Assembly: GCA_022266195.1 (NCBI GenBank) | Contig: WHVY01000001.1 | Span: 4,960,001-5,024,000 of the forward strand | Origin: Tetranychus cinnabarinus | Lineage: Eukaryota > Arthropoda > Arachnida > Trombidiformes > Tetranychidae | Length of the DNA stretch: 64,000 bases | Direction: 5' to 3' | In this document: positions 1-13,100 of the stretch, piece after piece | How the letters are laid out: each line of letters begins with the position of its first letter | How positions within the stretch are numbered: the first letter of the stretch is position 1 | Notes under the pieces: model-generated | Database searches by the model: none | Seen by the model: the letters and a program-made list of their open reading frames with translations, nothing else | What the model was told of the DNA's origin: nothing | Position numbers and translations under genes: made by a program

Positions 1-1085
1 ATACAAAACAAAAAATGTAACTTTACATTACAAGTTTGTTAAAACAATTGATTTTCATGACAATTGACATAAAGTTGATTGAACTTACCTTTCATTTAAG
101 TGTCATATTAATTCACTTTCACAGACTTTCATTGTCTGGATATTTCAATTAGCATTTGCACCCATTGTATTATAAATAACTTCAATTCATTGAATCACTT
201 TCCTAATAAATAATTTAACGCTTAAATGATAACAATAATCAAGGACTAGGTCATTGTATTCCATATATGTACAGTCGATCATAATTTGTTTCATTTTTCA
301 TGACTTAACTTTTCCAACATTTCATCATTTAACCATTAAGCAATTATAAAAAGTGATATTTCTCTACAAAACGGAAATCTTTGACACAAAAAGTTCAACT
401 CAGGTTCAAACTGAACTCAAACTTGCCATCATTGTCCAAATTTAGATGAGAATCTCTGATTCTTCATCGATTTTTCCAACTTTGTCTCCATTGAGAAAAG
501 GCTTTTTCATAAATTTATGAAATAAAAGAAATATCAAATGTTTTCTCAGATATTATTCTCAGACTTGGTTTCAATTTACCTAAATTTGTTGTTTTTATAA
601 ATTTTTAATGACGCATTTAAATATTCTTCCGACTTGATGAGTTGATGTGCCAAAATTGAAGCTCAAAACAATAGCTAGACTTGCACTATTTGTGTTTGTC
701 AACAGTTTATGTGAAGCTGAAAAAAAGATGAAATCTGTTTAACTTATTCGGATCTTTTCCTATTCTTGAAATTTAACCATTTTCAAAGGATGAAAGCTTC
801 TTTTCTGCTTACAAAAATGTTCAACACTGGGCTTAGTAAATCATTTACCATGAAAATAGAATATTTAGAACAAGAAGAAAATTGTTGACCATGACCTTGT
901 CATCTATGTTTCTGTCCAAGAGTAACTTCTTCATTCAGAACAGTTTCAGAATCACTGTTAATCAAAGTGATGGCAAAAAAAAGATGCCAATAAAGTGAAC
1001 ATTGAAATCTACATCTAATATAATAATCAAATGTTTAACTTAAAGAGACAATTCGTATTCTAAAAAACTCATTTTTCCCAATAAA
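1..1085. other. Non-coding left edge
   Basis: AT-rich sequence with no open frame that looks coding on either strand. It presumably holds the promoter and 5' leader of the secreted-protein gene that follows. I see no clear TATA box close to that start and no repeat structure. Confidence 0.5.
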
Positions 1086-2171
1086 ATGATCTTTCCATTT
1101 GTGATTGGGTTACTAGTGTTTTTGCCCAATTTCAATAGTGTCCGTTGGGGTCCTGCAAGTAACGAGACTCTTTTCCAGTCCATCCAAAGTCCGCTAAATT
1201 TGAGTAAAACAACCTTTACTCCAGCCAGACAGATTGTCAATGTCAATTTGGATAGCTTTTTAGACGGTAAAGTGCAACCTGTGCGAGCCAAAAATCAAAC
1301 CTTTCAATCAATTCGTGATATAATCAATCTTGACCAAGAATATCCTGAAGACAAATATGATTACAATGATAAACTAATAACTGGAATAGACAGTGATGGC
1401 AATTTGAGCGTCAACTTCAACAAATTGTTAAACAACAGTAAACTCAATGAAATGAACGAGATTAATGGATTGATTGCAAGTTCATCAACACCTTCACCCT
1501 CAACAACCCAACAACCAAGTCAATCTCCTTTGGCTTTACCCCAAGTATCAGAGTATGGACATTATCCAAACAAGCCTTCCTTACAAGACTGTCCACGCAT
1601 TCCAAGTCCTACCTTGACCCCATCTCTACCCGGTAGACCCAGATATGTAAAGATTGAATGGCGAAAAATGATTCTACCACCAACCGCAACAAACCCAACT
1701 ATAACCCAATCATCATCATCATCACCTTCAACAACCTCCTTGAGTTCAACAACAAACCCAAGTTCACATAAATTGCAACTTGTTATTCCCAATGACTTTA
1801 CTCCCTTTTATTATCGTAAACTGGTCGACTATGGACCGACAACTCAAGCCCATCCACCTCTAATGCCTGTCAACCATCTTCACCATTCACCATTGGCTCC
1901 ACCGGTGGTAAAGAGAAACAAGAAACCGAGTCAAATGAAAATCCCAAAAGTGTTTGCCAGTTTGATGAGAAGTAAAAAGAAACGTGCCAAAACTAAAAGA
2001 CCCGGTTACATTTACATACCCAATACTTTACCGACGGCCGCTTATCCACCGCCTTATTATTATGGTCCTGCGGCTTTACCTGAAAGGGAACCTTGGCCTG
2101 TTGAATCGATAGTCAAGTATGCTCGAACCATCAACAACTCTAGCGATTCAACGAGGAAAACTATCAACTGA
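1086..2171 (+). CDS. Orphan secreted Pro/Ser/Thr-rich protein, 361 aa
   Basis: A single uninterrupted frame from ATG to TGA. Residues 1-19 are hydrophobic and end in a small-residue region, as in a secretory signal peptide. The middle (about 125-235) is low-complexity Ser/Thr/Pro, partly from a CATCAT-type run near 1708-1722. The C-terminal third is basic, with clusters at about 279-282 (KRNKK) and 298-306 (RSKKKRAKTKR), followed by a Tyr/Pro-rich stretch (PPPYYYGP). Possible N-glycosylation sites (NET, NLS, NQT, NNS) occur. I do not recognise a domain or family. The dibasic clusters could be prohormone convertase sites and the Tyr/Pro tail would fit an extracellular-matrix or silk-like protein, but both are guesses. 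The length and freedom from stops support a real gene. Confidence 0.72.
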   Translation: MIFPFVIGLLVFLPNFNSVRWGPASNETLFQSIQSPLNLSKTTFTPARQIVNVNLDSFLDGKVQPVRAKNQTFQSIRDIINLDQEYPEDKYDYNDKLITGIDSDGNLSVNFNKLLNNSKLNEMNEINGLIASSSTPSPSTTQQPSQSPLALPQVSEYGHYPNKPSLQDCPRIPSPTLTPSLPGRPRYVKIEWRKMILPPTATNPTITQSSSSSPSTTSLSSTTNPSSHKLQLVIPNDFTPFYYRKLVDYGPTTQAHPPLMPVNHLHHSPLAPPVVKRNKKPSQMKIPKVFASLMRSKKKRAKTKRPGYIYIPNTLPTAAYPPPYYYGPAALPEREPWPVESIVKYARTINNSSDSTRKTIN

Positions 2172-3591
2172 GTTTCCAATTTTTGCTTTTATTAAAGCAC
2201 TTTCAACATAAGTTGCAATCAATTTCTCGTTAATCTGTTAATCAATTGGTTCAACTGAAATTGTGTTTTTTAGTTTAATTTTGTTTCTACTTCTTCATTT
2301 CAAAGCTTGCTTTTTTAAATGATTGACTTTTTTTCTTACAATTAAAATAATTTCCAATGTTTGGCAGTTTAATTATAACCAATTTGAATCATTTTCACAT
2401 TATTATTGATTAGGCCTTGTATTTTTAAAATTGCAAATAAATTATTTTGTCATTAGATTTGCTTTATACTTGGAAATTGATCAATAATTTGAACAATCAG
2501 CAATTAAGTAGCAACCTATTTTTGATTTGCTTAAGTCAAGAGTTGTATTTAAATTTGCATTATGAAAAAGGAAGACGATTCAACTTGATTTTGTTGACAG
2601 CAAAATTTGAAGGACAAAACTATTCGACTTTTTGGAAAGGAGTCAGAATGTTGAACTAACATTATTATCACCGTCAACAAACAAACAGCTTGCAATGATT
2701 AAGGGAACAGCAATCAATACATCACTAAACTAGACTAAAAGACCAATTTTTACTGGCAAAACGAAATAATAACCAGAAAACGCGAAACATTATAAAAATG
2801 GCAAAAATTCAAAGTGATAAGACAATTTGGAGTAAATGGTGAATTGCAAGAAATTTATGATTTCTAAAATCTATTCTTACAATGGCAATCAATGAAAAAC
2901 ATTATGCATTTGTGAAAACAATTTACAAAGTATAGTTACAGATTGTGTTGCTCTTTACATAATATTGAATAAAAAAATTGAGATCAACAGATTGATTACA
3001 ATATTATTGGGTTAGTTGTATTAAAATAGACATAAACATAACATAAAATAAAGGCACATTATTGAGTTGATAAATTGGTTTGTACAAACTCATCTAATTT
3101 AAGTTCACATTGAAAGGTTCCATTAATTAGAGTTGCAGTGATAGTTGAGATGAAAGAATCAACAGAATGAGAAATGAGCAAGATTTACAAGATTCATTTG
3201 AATCGAGATGCTGGTGAAGATGAAAAGGATCATGTTAAATGTTAACTAGATTGGTTCGATTCTAAATTTGGTTCAAGGAAAATTTTGGAAACTCTTTTTC
3301 TCTTCTTTCTACCATCTTCCCTGCTCCTGCCATTTTCCTTCGTCTTCTCCTTCGTTTGCCTTCTTACTTTGTACTCTTTTTTTGCACCAGCAAAATGTTT
3401 CACAGTATTCGATGATTTTACTTGTTCCTCATCAAATCATCTCGATGCAAATATCCAATTGAACGTGGATTGTCCTAATTCAAATTGATTGTGCATCTAT
3501 TGATCAATATCACCCGAGTGGTTGGGTAGTTTCTTGTGTAGCTTTTTTTATACTCCATTGTCCAATAATTGTGTCCATCTTGATAGTTACA
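2172..3591. other. Intergenic, probable UTRs
   Basis: Short open frames here (for example about 2447-2659 and 3268-3488) are low-complexity Phe/Leu/Ser readings of T-rich DNA and overlap in different frames. I do not treat them as genes. The right end probably contains the 5' leader of the four-helix membrane protein, whose frame has no ATG before 3592. Confidence 0.5.
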
Positions 3592-4080
3592 ATGGGATCA
3601 ACATCAGTAACGTTAACGCAACCACCAACATCTACTTCCAAAATTATTGACACCAAAGAGGAGGCTTTGGCCAAGATAACAACATTTCTCAAAATTTTTT
3701 CCTTTTACAAGTTAGTTATGTTAACTCTTGTCGCCGTTTACTGTTTAATTGATGATCAGAAAATCATCGCAACTTTAGCCATTGTTTCTCTTTTCTGCCA
3801 CATTCTTTATGCTAAAGGGTTACAAGAAAGATGGATTATCATTCTAAGGTTGTATCAGGTTTTTTATCTTATATTTGCCACTTTGATGACCACCTTAGTA
3901 ATTATTGATACGCTTAAATTGATCCGTGGTGTTCCTGTCCGTTATATACGTTTCTTTTTCTGGGTATGCTTGGTTTTGCCAACATTGCCATCAATTTACA
4001 TCATCAACCAATTGATTAATCTTCTCTATGCGATTGCTGCATCCACCAAGAATGTAATTTCAGTAGTTTCACCAAGTTGA
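3592..4080 (+). CDS. Orphan four-helix membrane protein, 162 aa
   Basis: The frame stays open upstream, but the first ATG is at 3592. After a Thr/Ser-rich N-terminus of about 30 residues, four hydrophobic segments follow at roughly 37-55, 60-78, 85-108 and 120-148. The two loops are short; the one between helices 3 and 4 is basic (KLIRGVPVRYIR). The C-terminus is a short Ser/Val tail. The layout resembles small tetraspan families, but I see no claudin W-GLW-C-C signature and no tetraspanin CCG motif, so no family is assigned. An AATAAA at 4283-4288 lies about 200 bases after the stop. Single exon. Existence is fairly likely; function unknown. Confidence 0.7.
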   Translation: MGSTSVTLTQPPTSTSKIIDTKEEALAKITTFLKIFSFYKLVMLTLVAVYCLIDDQKIIATLAIVSLFCHILYAKGLQERWIIILRLYQVFYLIFATLMTTLVIIDTLKLIRGVPVRYIRFFFWVCLVLPTLPSIYIINQLINLLYAIAASTKNVISVVSPS

Positions 4081-4282
4081 ACGTTACCATCATCATTATA
4101 TTTACCATCTTAAACTTGTTGATCTATTTAATTATTATCCTTTTGTTTTAAAAGTAACAATATTAAAAAAACTGTTCACTGTTATTGGCAACTGTGTCTT
4201 AACCTTTTTCCCTCATTTTGATTTGAAGGTTCTCTTTGATGCTTGGTTTTTTCTGGATAAAAAAGTTTATGAGTCGAGGTAA

Positions 4283-4288
4283 AATAAA
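4283..4288 (+). terminator. Poly(A) signal for the four-helix membrane protein gene
   Basis: Canonical AATAAA hexamer in a run of A/T, 200 bases after the stop codon and about 90 bases before the end of the convergent PRR11-like gene. The two 3' UTRs are therefore tail to tail in a very short interval. Confidence 0.5.
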
Positions 4289-4375
4289 TAAAAATAATTG
4301 ATGTTAATATTTATCCAGGATAAAAGCTCCTTGGAAGTCAAATTTTTGATAACGAGCCAATTTGCTTTCTCATTT

Positions 4376-5519
4376 CTAACTGAAGCTGAAGTCTTGTTCA
4401 AAGGATGAATCCATTGTCTTATCCGGACTTGGTTGTCGTCGTTTTTTTAAAATTTTAGACAATTCTTCTTCAATTGCGGTTGGAATCCGGTTGGTCACTC
4501 TTGACTGTTGAAAATCTTTGGTTGTACCTTGAAGACGTTGACTTAGAGGGGTTCCCCCAGGACTCCTGGCTGTTTTCAGTTGTTTCCTCTTGCTCAGTAA
4601 TTCGCCACGAGAAGGCCTAGTTTACGTATCATGGTGCATAAAATAAAATAATAGAATCAAATACATTATATTAGCATCAGATTTAATTCAACGATACCTC
4701 AGGGTTAAATAGTATATTTTCCATGAAACCAGTTTTTTCCATTTCTCGCAGGATGGTTCCGGTCAGATTTAGGCTAGTGTAACATTTAAATTCACACATA
4801 CATACATAGTTGTAATTAAACTAAATAACCGAGGTACTTGGTAAAGTAAACTCACTTTTGATTAGGTGGTATTAAACTTTTCTGTAAATGCAACGTGTTG
4901 AGGGACTCGGAGGATAGCGTTCTAGGTGTCTGAAAAGGAGTCGAGTCTGGTGTCACTTTTGGAGTCCATAGAGGCGTTCTCATATTAATCATGGAAGACA
5001 TATTAAACATCGGTGGTGGTGGAGGCGGAGGCGGCGGTGGAGGTGGTACTTTTATATCTTTGATAGATGATTTGGGTTTAGGAATAGGAACAATTATATC
5101 CGATGACTGCCTACGATGTAACTGGAAGCTGAATGGAACTGGATGTAGCAACGGATCATGTTCGCTTTCAGAGGTTGAGCCATCAACCTCACATGTTGAA
5201 TATTTAAGCTTGGCAATCTCTTTCTCCTGAGCTTCACATTTTGCCTCTAATTTTTCAAGTCGCTCTAAAACAGATTCTTTGAAATATTTATATTCAGAGT
5301 CAAATGAATATTCCTGTAGCAGTAAAGTAAGAAAATCACAATTTGTCCCCGATCAATTCAAAAAATCAAAACATGAGAAGAAACACAAACAATGGAAATA
5401 AAGATCACCTTGTAATAAATAGATTTGACCAGAGGAAATTTTATAAACACAAATTGTATCAGTTTTGCTATGATGGCACTTAATATGAAAACTAAAAACT
5501 GAAAACATGAGCGAATCAT
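4376..5519 (-). CDS. PRR11-like proline-rich protein, about 285 aa
   Basis: Likely exons (minus): 5519-5409, 5313-4856, 4773-4698, 4588-4376. Residues 5-30 are hydrophobic, 49-75 form a short Leu/Glu/Lys coiled coil, and 127-138 are a run of twelve Pro. The C-terminal part carries RSPGGTPLSQR (about 223-233), then a region rich in Lys/Glu and a Ser/Asp tail. Human PRR11, a cell-cycle-linked proline-rich protein, has the same order: hydrophobic/coil segment, poly-Pro run and a C-terminal RSPGGTPL motif before a basic helix. That shared order and motif is my basis. The last splice is uncertain: the cleaner acceptor at 4617 puts the motif out of phase with exon 3, while an AG just before 4588 is in phase. 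MTFR1-type proteins also have a coil plus poly-Pro, but lack RSPGGTPL. Confidence 0.62.
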
Positions 5520-7168
5520 GATGGTTTGACCAGATCGATCAACAGGTCAGATTAATTGACAACCAGAGATTTCCACCTTCATATGACCAAGACAAAAACG
5601 AGGTAAATTAAAGAAACATTTTGTTTCACTATTGCCATCTATTAGTGTCAAATAGCTATTGATTTATATGACACTTTCAATAAGCAGACAACATCATAAA
5701 GATTGTCTTAAATGATTAATAGTGTCAGCTCGGTAAATTGTCAAAATTAACATAGATATTGTTCAAAATACTAAATCCTATTCATTAGATAGTCTCAAGT
5801 ATCTTATTAAAGCACAAAAAACTAGCCAGGATACAGTCAACATTTAATGAAAGGCATAAAATAATGTACAATGTATTGTAAAAGTTCAATTTTTCTGTCT
5901 TTTAGGTTTCTTCTTTCTTTGACTGTCTATTTTATACTCTTTTTTATCAGCATTTCCCGAGTTTCAGGGTTGGTTCTAAAAATTTGTATATTTGAGGCGA
6001 AATTCAGGCCAGAAGCTTTTGTTTGCGATTAACAGAAAATTGGAAGACCGGTTGAGCGCGGAGAAATTTTTGACAAAAAAAATTACAAAATGGTAATGAT
6101 ATTATTGGATGGATATTATGGGTTACCATTAGAGACAAATGTATTTTTTAAGGTAAATTAATTGATCAAAATTAAATGCTATTCTTTACATAAGTTGTTG
6201 GTTTTCACTTAAAGTGGTAAAATAGTTGGACATGGACTAGAAATTGGTAGGCATCTTTGTTCGGGTTAATCACTCAACTAAGTCAAAGTTATTCCATTCT
6301 GATTTACGTTGAAAATTTTGCGCTTTTCATCTGTGAGTTATCGTTTCAGGGAATGATGATTGCATTACATTTTCTGACTTTGCATTGAAAGGTTAAAGAT
6401 GTGAATGCAAGAAAGAAAGTAAGGATTGAAGGGAAGGATTGGAGGATACAAAAAGATTGGTACACTTTTACAATGAAAATGGATTAATAGGGATAATCTG
6501 TTGAATCTAACAGATAAATTTCTGCTCTTGGTTTTTCTGGTACATTCATGGTAAACCAGATTATCAGGTTAACCTTTTCTTTCCGTCAGCCTTTAAATTG
6601 CGCTCAATCCTTTCTTTGTTTGGACATTTACTCTTTTGTTTTGGCAGTCAATAAGTAGTTATCTGATGGTGACCTTTTGGAAGAACTTTATTCATTTTTG
6701 TTCATTTTGTGGTGGCCAATGAATGGGATGAAATGAGGAAGATAATTCAGTCAATTTAATGAAAAGGAAAACAGGAGAAAGGTGAGAATGTTTCATGTCC
6801 AAATCACAACCATGACATCTGACATCTGACATTGGCATTGGTAATGAAGATGATTGAATCCGATTCCAATTTATAATTAACTAAATAATTTAACAAAAGG
6901 AGTATTGGAGGTCGAATGAAGAGAAAAATTCCAAGAAAAGTTACCAAATAAGAATTGTCAGGTTAATCAGATTTTCTTTTTTCAATTATTTTCGTTAAGT
7001 ATTTTAACGTTTTCGGTGGTTGGATACGAAAAGTGTCTTCTCTCCAAATGATAAATGAAGCCTCATTTTTAGGAAAGTTGAATGATTGGTGAATCTTTCA
7101 AATCCAGGAGATATTAATGATGATGTGATGATAATGATAATCTTAATGCCTTCAATTACATAATCAAT
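5520..7168. other. Intergenic, nothing recognised
   Basis: About 1.6 kb between the start of the PRR11-like gene and the 3' end of the receptor gene (both minus strand). No convincing frame on either strand. It should contain the PRR11-like promoter and the receptor 3' UTR. Confidence 0.5.
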
Positions 7169-10100
7169 TTAAACATTTACAGGCGATGTGTTGGTTAATG
7201 GGACATTTGCTTCGTGTGTATAAGTCAAAAGGGTTGCTTTCGATCTTCGAGAACGGCATTTCACAATGATAACAACAAACAATACCAAAACAACAACTGC
7301 AAGAACCAACAAACTTATTGGAACAACGACATCTGAAAGAAAATAAAGCAAAAAATAAACAATTAATAATCGGATTTACGTGTAAATCAATTAAAGATAA
7401 AAAAAGTTAATCGATGGAAGTGAAATGGGCTTAATGGCAGTTCTTTAATGCCAAGGCTACTTTGAGATAAATCATGCATTTTATCCCGAACCTTGTCTTC
7501 GGAATGTAAAGGTAATTTTCCCCTGTCATGTGATGCACTCAAAGAGGATATTTTGATTCGTTTGATATTATGATAGAAATAATATTTTCCTAGAAATTGC
7601 ACTTCGATTTGCAAGTTTTACAAAACTTGAAATTCTAATTTTCTAAATCATCCAATAACATTGGAGGAAATATTTGAATCTACAAAATCAATAAAATAAA
7701 ATTAATCGGAAATCGAGTGATGATTGGTTTAATTAGGTTAACGGCAAACTCAACTGACAAGGTTGAATGTGATGTTCAAGTGAAAAATCACTAGGAAACT
7801 TTTATTGGGTACATTGATAAAAATGTTTTCCAGATAATTTGTTTGTAATATTAGTTGAACCGATGCATCGAGATATAACTTGGAAATGTGATTTAACTAT
7901 TGATTGATGTTAAATTTGGGGTGAAACTTTTACTCACTAGAAAACAAAGCTTTTGGAGTTTCACCAATTGGCTTGGAAAGTTGTTCCATTGGTGGATTTG
8001 TCCGACTGTCAAATTCCTTGTCAATCGAAGGTACAGATGAATCTGGTAATGTTTCAGGAGCGTCAATATCAGCTACTTCTGTAAGAAAATATTCAACAGA
8101 AATGATTGAGATTCAAATATTTCAGCGACTTTGACTTGGATAGTTGATGTTGACGATAATTAACTAATTGTTGGTCTACTTACTGACACACGAGCTGACA
8201 ATTCCGTCCCAATTATTTCTAAGGCAAGTTAAAAACTTTTTCGGTTCTCTGGTATCTTTAAAGATGTAACCCTCACAACAGGTCATCGATGCTGATGTTT
8301 CATTTTGCTCAACAATGTGACCTTTGAAAGGATCTTTTAGCTTCGGGCATCCATTAACTGAATGATAATAAAAGAATTAAAAAAAGTAAAATTTAATATT
8401 AAAAATGAAATCAAAAGACGATTTTGATGGTTCAATTTTCCTGGTTAAATGTAAACACTGAAAATTGAGTTTCACAGATATCAAGTTAGCCATAACAATG
8501 TCAATAGTGACTAACAAGACAATTGCAGACTGATGAGATAAACTTTTTGTAACGACCACTTTCGAGGTAAAAGGTTAAATTGAAAATAGTCTAAATCGAT
8601 GTTTGATCAATTTGAACTGAATAATTTCATGGTTCATTGAAAAGCTTTTTATACATTTCAATTTTTAAATGCTAAGTTTTTCATTGTTAGTCTCCTATTG
8701 CATTGAATGGACAAACTTGATTTTGGTAAAACGGCGTTTCCAGCTTTATTGATATACCTTGATATCTGACAAGCCAACCTCTTCTTGCTCTGAACTCATT
8801 TTGTTTATAAGATAATTTAACTTCAGATCCTTTCGATTTAATGGTTTGTAAATTATTAATGCTATCACCACATAAAGTGATCAACTTTTGATCAGCACTA
8901 ATTGTCAATGAATCTGTACATTCAACAACAGCCTCTGCAAGGAAATCTTTGGGTTTAACGATTCTAGGATCGGTCAATTCAGTGTCCAAAATTTGTAGCT
9001 CAATTTTTTGACCCTCAAAGGCTGTTATGGTCCAACTGCAATCCATAATGGACGATGAATAGTCGGGATAAGTGGGCGAAGAAATGTAACCATAAGTGCG
9101 ATCCAAAACGCTATTACAATAATGAGCCAAAAGATAAGCTAAAAGAAGAACGAAAAAAGACGAAATTAAATTTCATTCATAAATAAAATTAATAAAAGAG
9201 CAGAAAATTCAAAATTGATTTCTGATTTAAATGGTAAAAATGGAAAGCAATATTCATTGAATCAACCAAAGAAAAACAAATTATAACATACGGTTAAATT
9301 CACAATTCACAAAATTACAGAATCCAGGAAAATGGTTAAAAATGAAATTTAATTATCGCAATACAATCAATCTTTAGATTTACAATGGAAACGTTCATCG
9401 TTTTTATGAAAAGTGAAATCATAATTTTTGTCAAACTTCAACAGATGCTGCAATGAAATACAAAATAATAACTTGATCATGATTGCGTCTCTATTGAACT
9501 TAATAAAAGGTCAATTTGTGCGGCAGCTTTTATGCTCACACAAATTGTTGATCAATTGACTATCAACTTATTTGCAATCTTTATTCAATTTTCATATTTC
9601 GATGTAACTCAAAGTCAATGGTATTATTTGGTTGTTGATCATATGTTTAAATTGAAAAATATTGATCCTTAAACAGTATTTTAAACTGTTGATATAACCG
9701 GCTGCATATGCATAAATCAACTCCGATTATTGTCGTTTCTATTCATAGTCTATATTTGTATTGATATAAATTTCAAGTGTTACCCTCTTTAAGCTCTCCT
9801 GTGGTGTTACACCCCAAATTATGATTTGAGTGGGGTCCATTGTTGTAACCGATTGTCTGGTAACAATTGAGGCCACTTTTCGCATTACAAAGATTACTAA
9901 GTCTATGCATTTATATCGAATATTTATTGGTTATTCAATACTCTCTTCGATGAGTTAATAGGTTTTCAATGGTAAACCAATAAATAACCATAAACAAATT
10001 GTACTCCATATTTTTTGTCCTCTCCTTTTGTCTCATTTTACTTGACAATTGAACCACTTTGGGCAACTTTTTTACCTCAAAGTGTCAACAAAGAAACACC

Positions 10101-13100
10101 AAAGAATAACATTTGCGTTTACAGCCCGTTTTTGAAGGACACATTTCCTCAATCGAAACAGTAACAGTTGTTGGAGTGATTAAAGTACAAGTATATTAAC
10201 TCTCTCTGGGCTTAACATTATAAAAAGGATGAAAAAATATGTTGCTATTCAGGTTATTGTCAAGTTTTCAAAATAACTCATCAGAACTGTAATTAATAGC
10301 TGATCAAATTGAAAGAGAAAGTAATTAAAGAGAAACTATTTTTAAAGACTTTAATTTCGATAGTCAATTGATGTTTTTGCCATTAAAAGACTGTTAATGA
10401 AATTGATGAAATGTTTGATGAAAAACTAAAAATACTGAAAAGAAATTTAATTAAAAGTATTCTGTAATTAACTTCTTATGTTGTTGAAAACAAATTAATC
10501 TGAACTTTAATTGCTTCGATTTCAGTGCAAAATTGTACATTAAAATTAGCAAAAAACTATGATCAAATTAAAAACTGTTGGTCAAAAACTAATAAAACTA
10601 CTCTTTGATGCTGGTTAAGTAGGCAAATTTCATTGATGTTAACATCTGAACAAGCTAGATGGTGCCATAAGCACCGCCAACTGAGCTTGATAAACAAGCG
10701 CTCAATACAAATCATCTAATGTAAACTGCATTCAAAGCTTGCTATTTTATTTTCACCATTAATAAAATTAGCCAAACAAACTGAACTCATCATGAAATTC
10801 AATTAGCAGTGCATCGATAAAAATAAACTGGAATGGAAAATAAGAGAAACAAATGCATAAATTGACAATGAATACTAACCCAAACTAAATAAAATTGTGA
10901 TTAACCATAAATACAATTAGACTTCAGACAATCCAAGTGATTGGATACTGCTGATACACAATAACATAGAACTCGAAAGCAAAATCGTTAAATTGTGCAA
11001 ATCTTTCCAGGATTGAACTGAATTTCCCAGATTTCTCAATATCTGCTCTTCTCAATTAACCTTTAACTGAAATTAATAAAATAATACTTACGTGCGATAC
11101 AAGAGTACTTATAAAATATGTGACCAGGTTCTGAGCATTGGCTTAAAACTTCTGAAGTAAAGTTGCATTTTCTGGTTGTTGTGCAGCTGAAAGAAAAAAA
11201 AGAATTGAATTTTGTGATTAAATTGGTTTATCTGAAGGTGATGAAAATGAGAGGTTTTAAAGGTGATTAAGGGTTAAGGATCATCCTTTTGTAGACGGGT
11301 TCGATAATGATTGGTAATGAAAATTGAAAGCAAACTGATGATTTAAGTTCAATTGAGAGGGTGAAAATTGGGATGAACAAAGATTATAAAGATGCTACAG
11401 GAATCCATTTTTATACAGGTTGAAGGTGAGTACAAAAGACATTAAATATTTAAGATGAATGTTGAAGTTTCTCGAGTTATTGGAAAATATTTGCTCAACT
11501 CAACTTTTCTCATGATTTAAAATGGTATAAAAAACTGGGCTTCAATTGAATTGAGTTAATAATGAAAAAAAAACTGTGAGAATATTAATGTTTACAAAGT
11601 CATGTTAACCTAATTTTAAAATTCAATTTCAAGCTTTTCAATTGAAATTTATTTATTCATTCATGTGTTCAATAAATGAACGCTTGGAAAAGATCAAACA
11701 AAATATCTGAATTTATCTGATCAATTGAAAATATGAATTTCAATTGTTAGTAAAATGAAGGTCAATTTTGATGGTAAATTAAAAGAAGATTCAACGACAA
11801 TAAGAAGTTGAGAATCAATTGATTGATTGATGTCAAACTGAAGACGAAAGCTTACTATTGAACAAACTGTACAATTGTTTAAATTTGGTCAATGAATATT
11901 CACCAATCAAAGGATTTTGGCTGCAATTCAAAAATTTGAATGACAATTGAGACGCGAAATGACAAAAGAAAACAAATGTTCAGTTAGCTGAAGCATAGAT
12001 AAACAAGAAACGATGAAATAATCAATGATTGAGTTAAATAAATAACTCGATTGCAATCAAAAGCCTTTCAACATTGACAAGTGTTAATCACTTAAAGTGA
12101 TGGAAACAATCAAGCGTTTAAATGCAAAGGAACCCAAATTTACAGCAAAAAACAGGTTAACAGCCTTGATGTTGAATGTTCAACACACATGATTGGTGCA
12201 ACTTGAATATTAAATTTGAAGGCAATTCTGGAAACAATTAGTGGTTATTTAACATTAACATGCAACAATTAAGAAGATTTAACTCCACAAGTTGTCCGGA
12301 AGTTAATTACATTGGCTAATTATTATAACAATCATTATGATGTTATCCTACAATAAATATGGATTTAATGGTTTCAACGTTTCTTTTCTTTCAAGTCATG
12401 ATAAACATTTACTCATGTGAATCAAAGCAAATTAAAGGTAAACAATTAAGTTAAACCTTTGACCATAAATAGAAGTGCAACTTTTTAGCTCATTGTTCAG
12501 TGATTATTTTAAAAAGGATGAACAATCAACAAAGTTGACTAAACAATGAGAAAGCCAATTAACAATCAACAAGAGTCTATTGATGAGTTGATTTACCAAT
12601 GATGAGTTAAACAACAGTTTAAAACAAAAAGCCAGAAAAATGAATGAAAAACTTTGTTCTCACAATTTCCGGATTAAAGAGTCTATTTAAAGGCACATTC
12701 AGGTTTGGGTGAAAAGATAATCGCAATTGTTGATTTAGCTAATTCATTGACACTGTTAGGTGGATTATAATATTAGCCAGTCAATCAATTTAAGAAAACT
12801 CATCAAGCTGAGAAAGTTCATTAGGAAAATGTTAACTTAACATGCTAAAGTTATCAATGGGACCAATAAAGTTATCTTTAGTTGTTTGGTTTTTTACAGT
12901 TACACTTGTTGACGATTTTTATGATTTACGTTGGAAATTTTGAAGCTCTTTTTGGGATTTAATTTTGGTTTAAAATTTCCTGATATTCATCTTGAAATGC
13001 ATAAATTTTCATTTTTATTTCATATTTGGTTTGAAATGTCGATTCAATCGACTTCCTGAAGGTTTCAAAAATAGGTTGAGCTTATAAGGAATTCAGGAAA

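Noticed and set aside
7387..8559. Short minus-strand frames between receptor exons
   Set aside because: They read through introns whose GT-AG borders are clear and keep the phase of the receptor.
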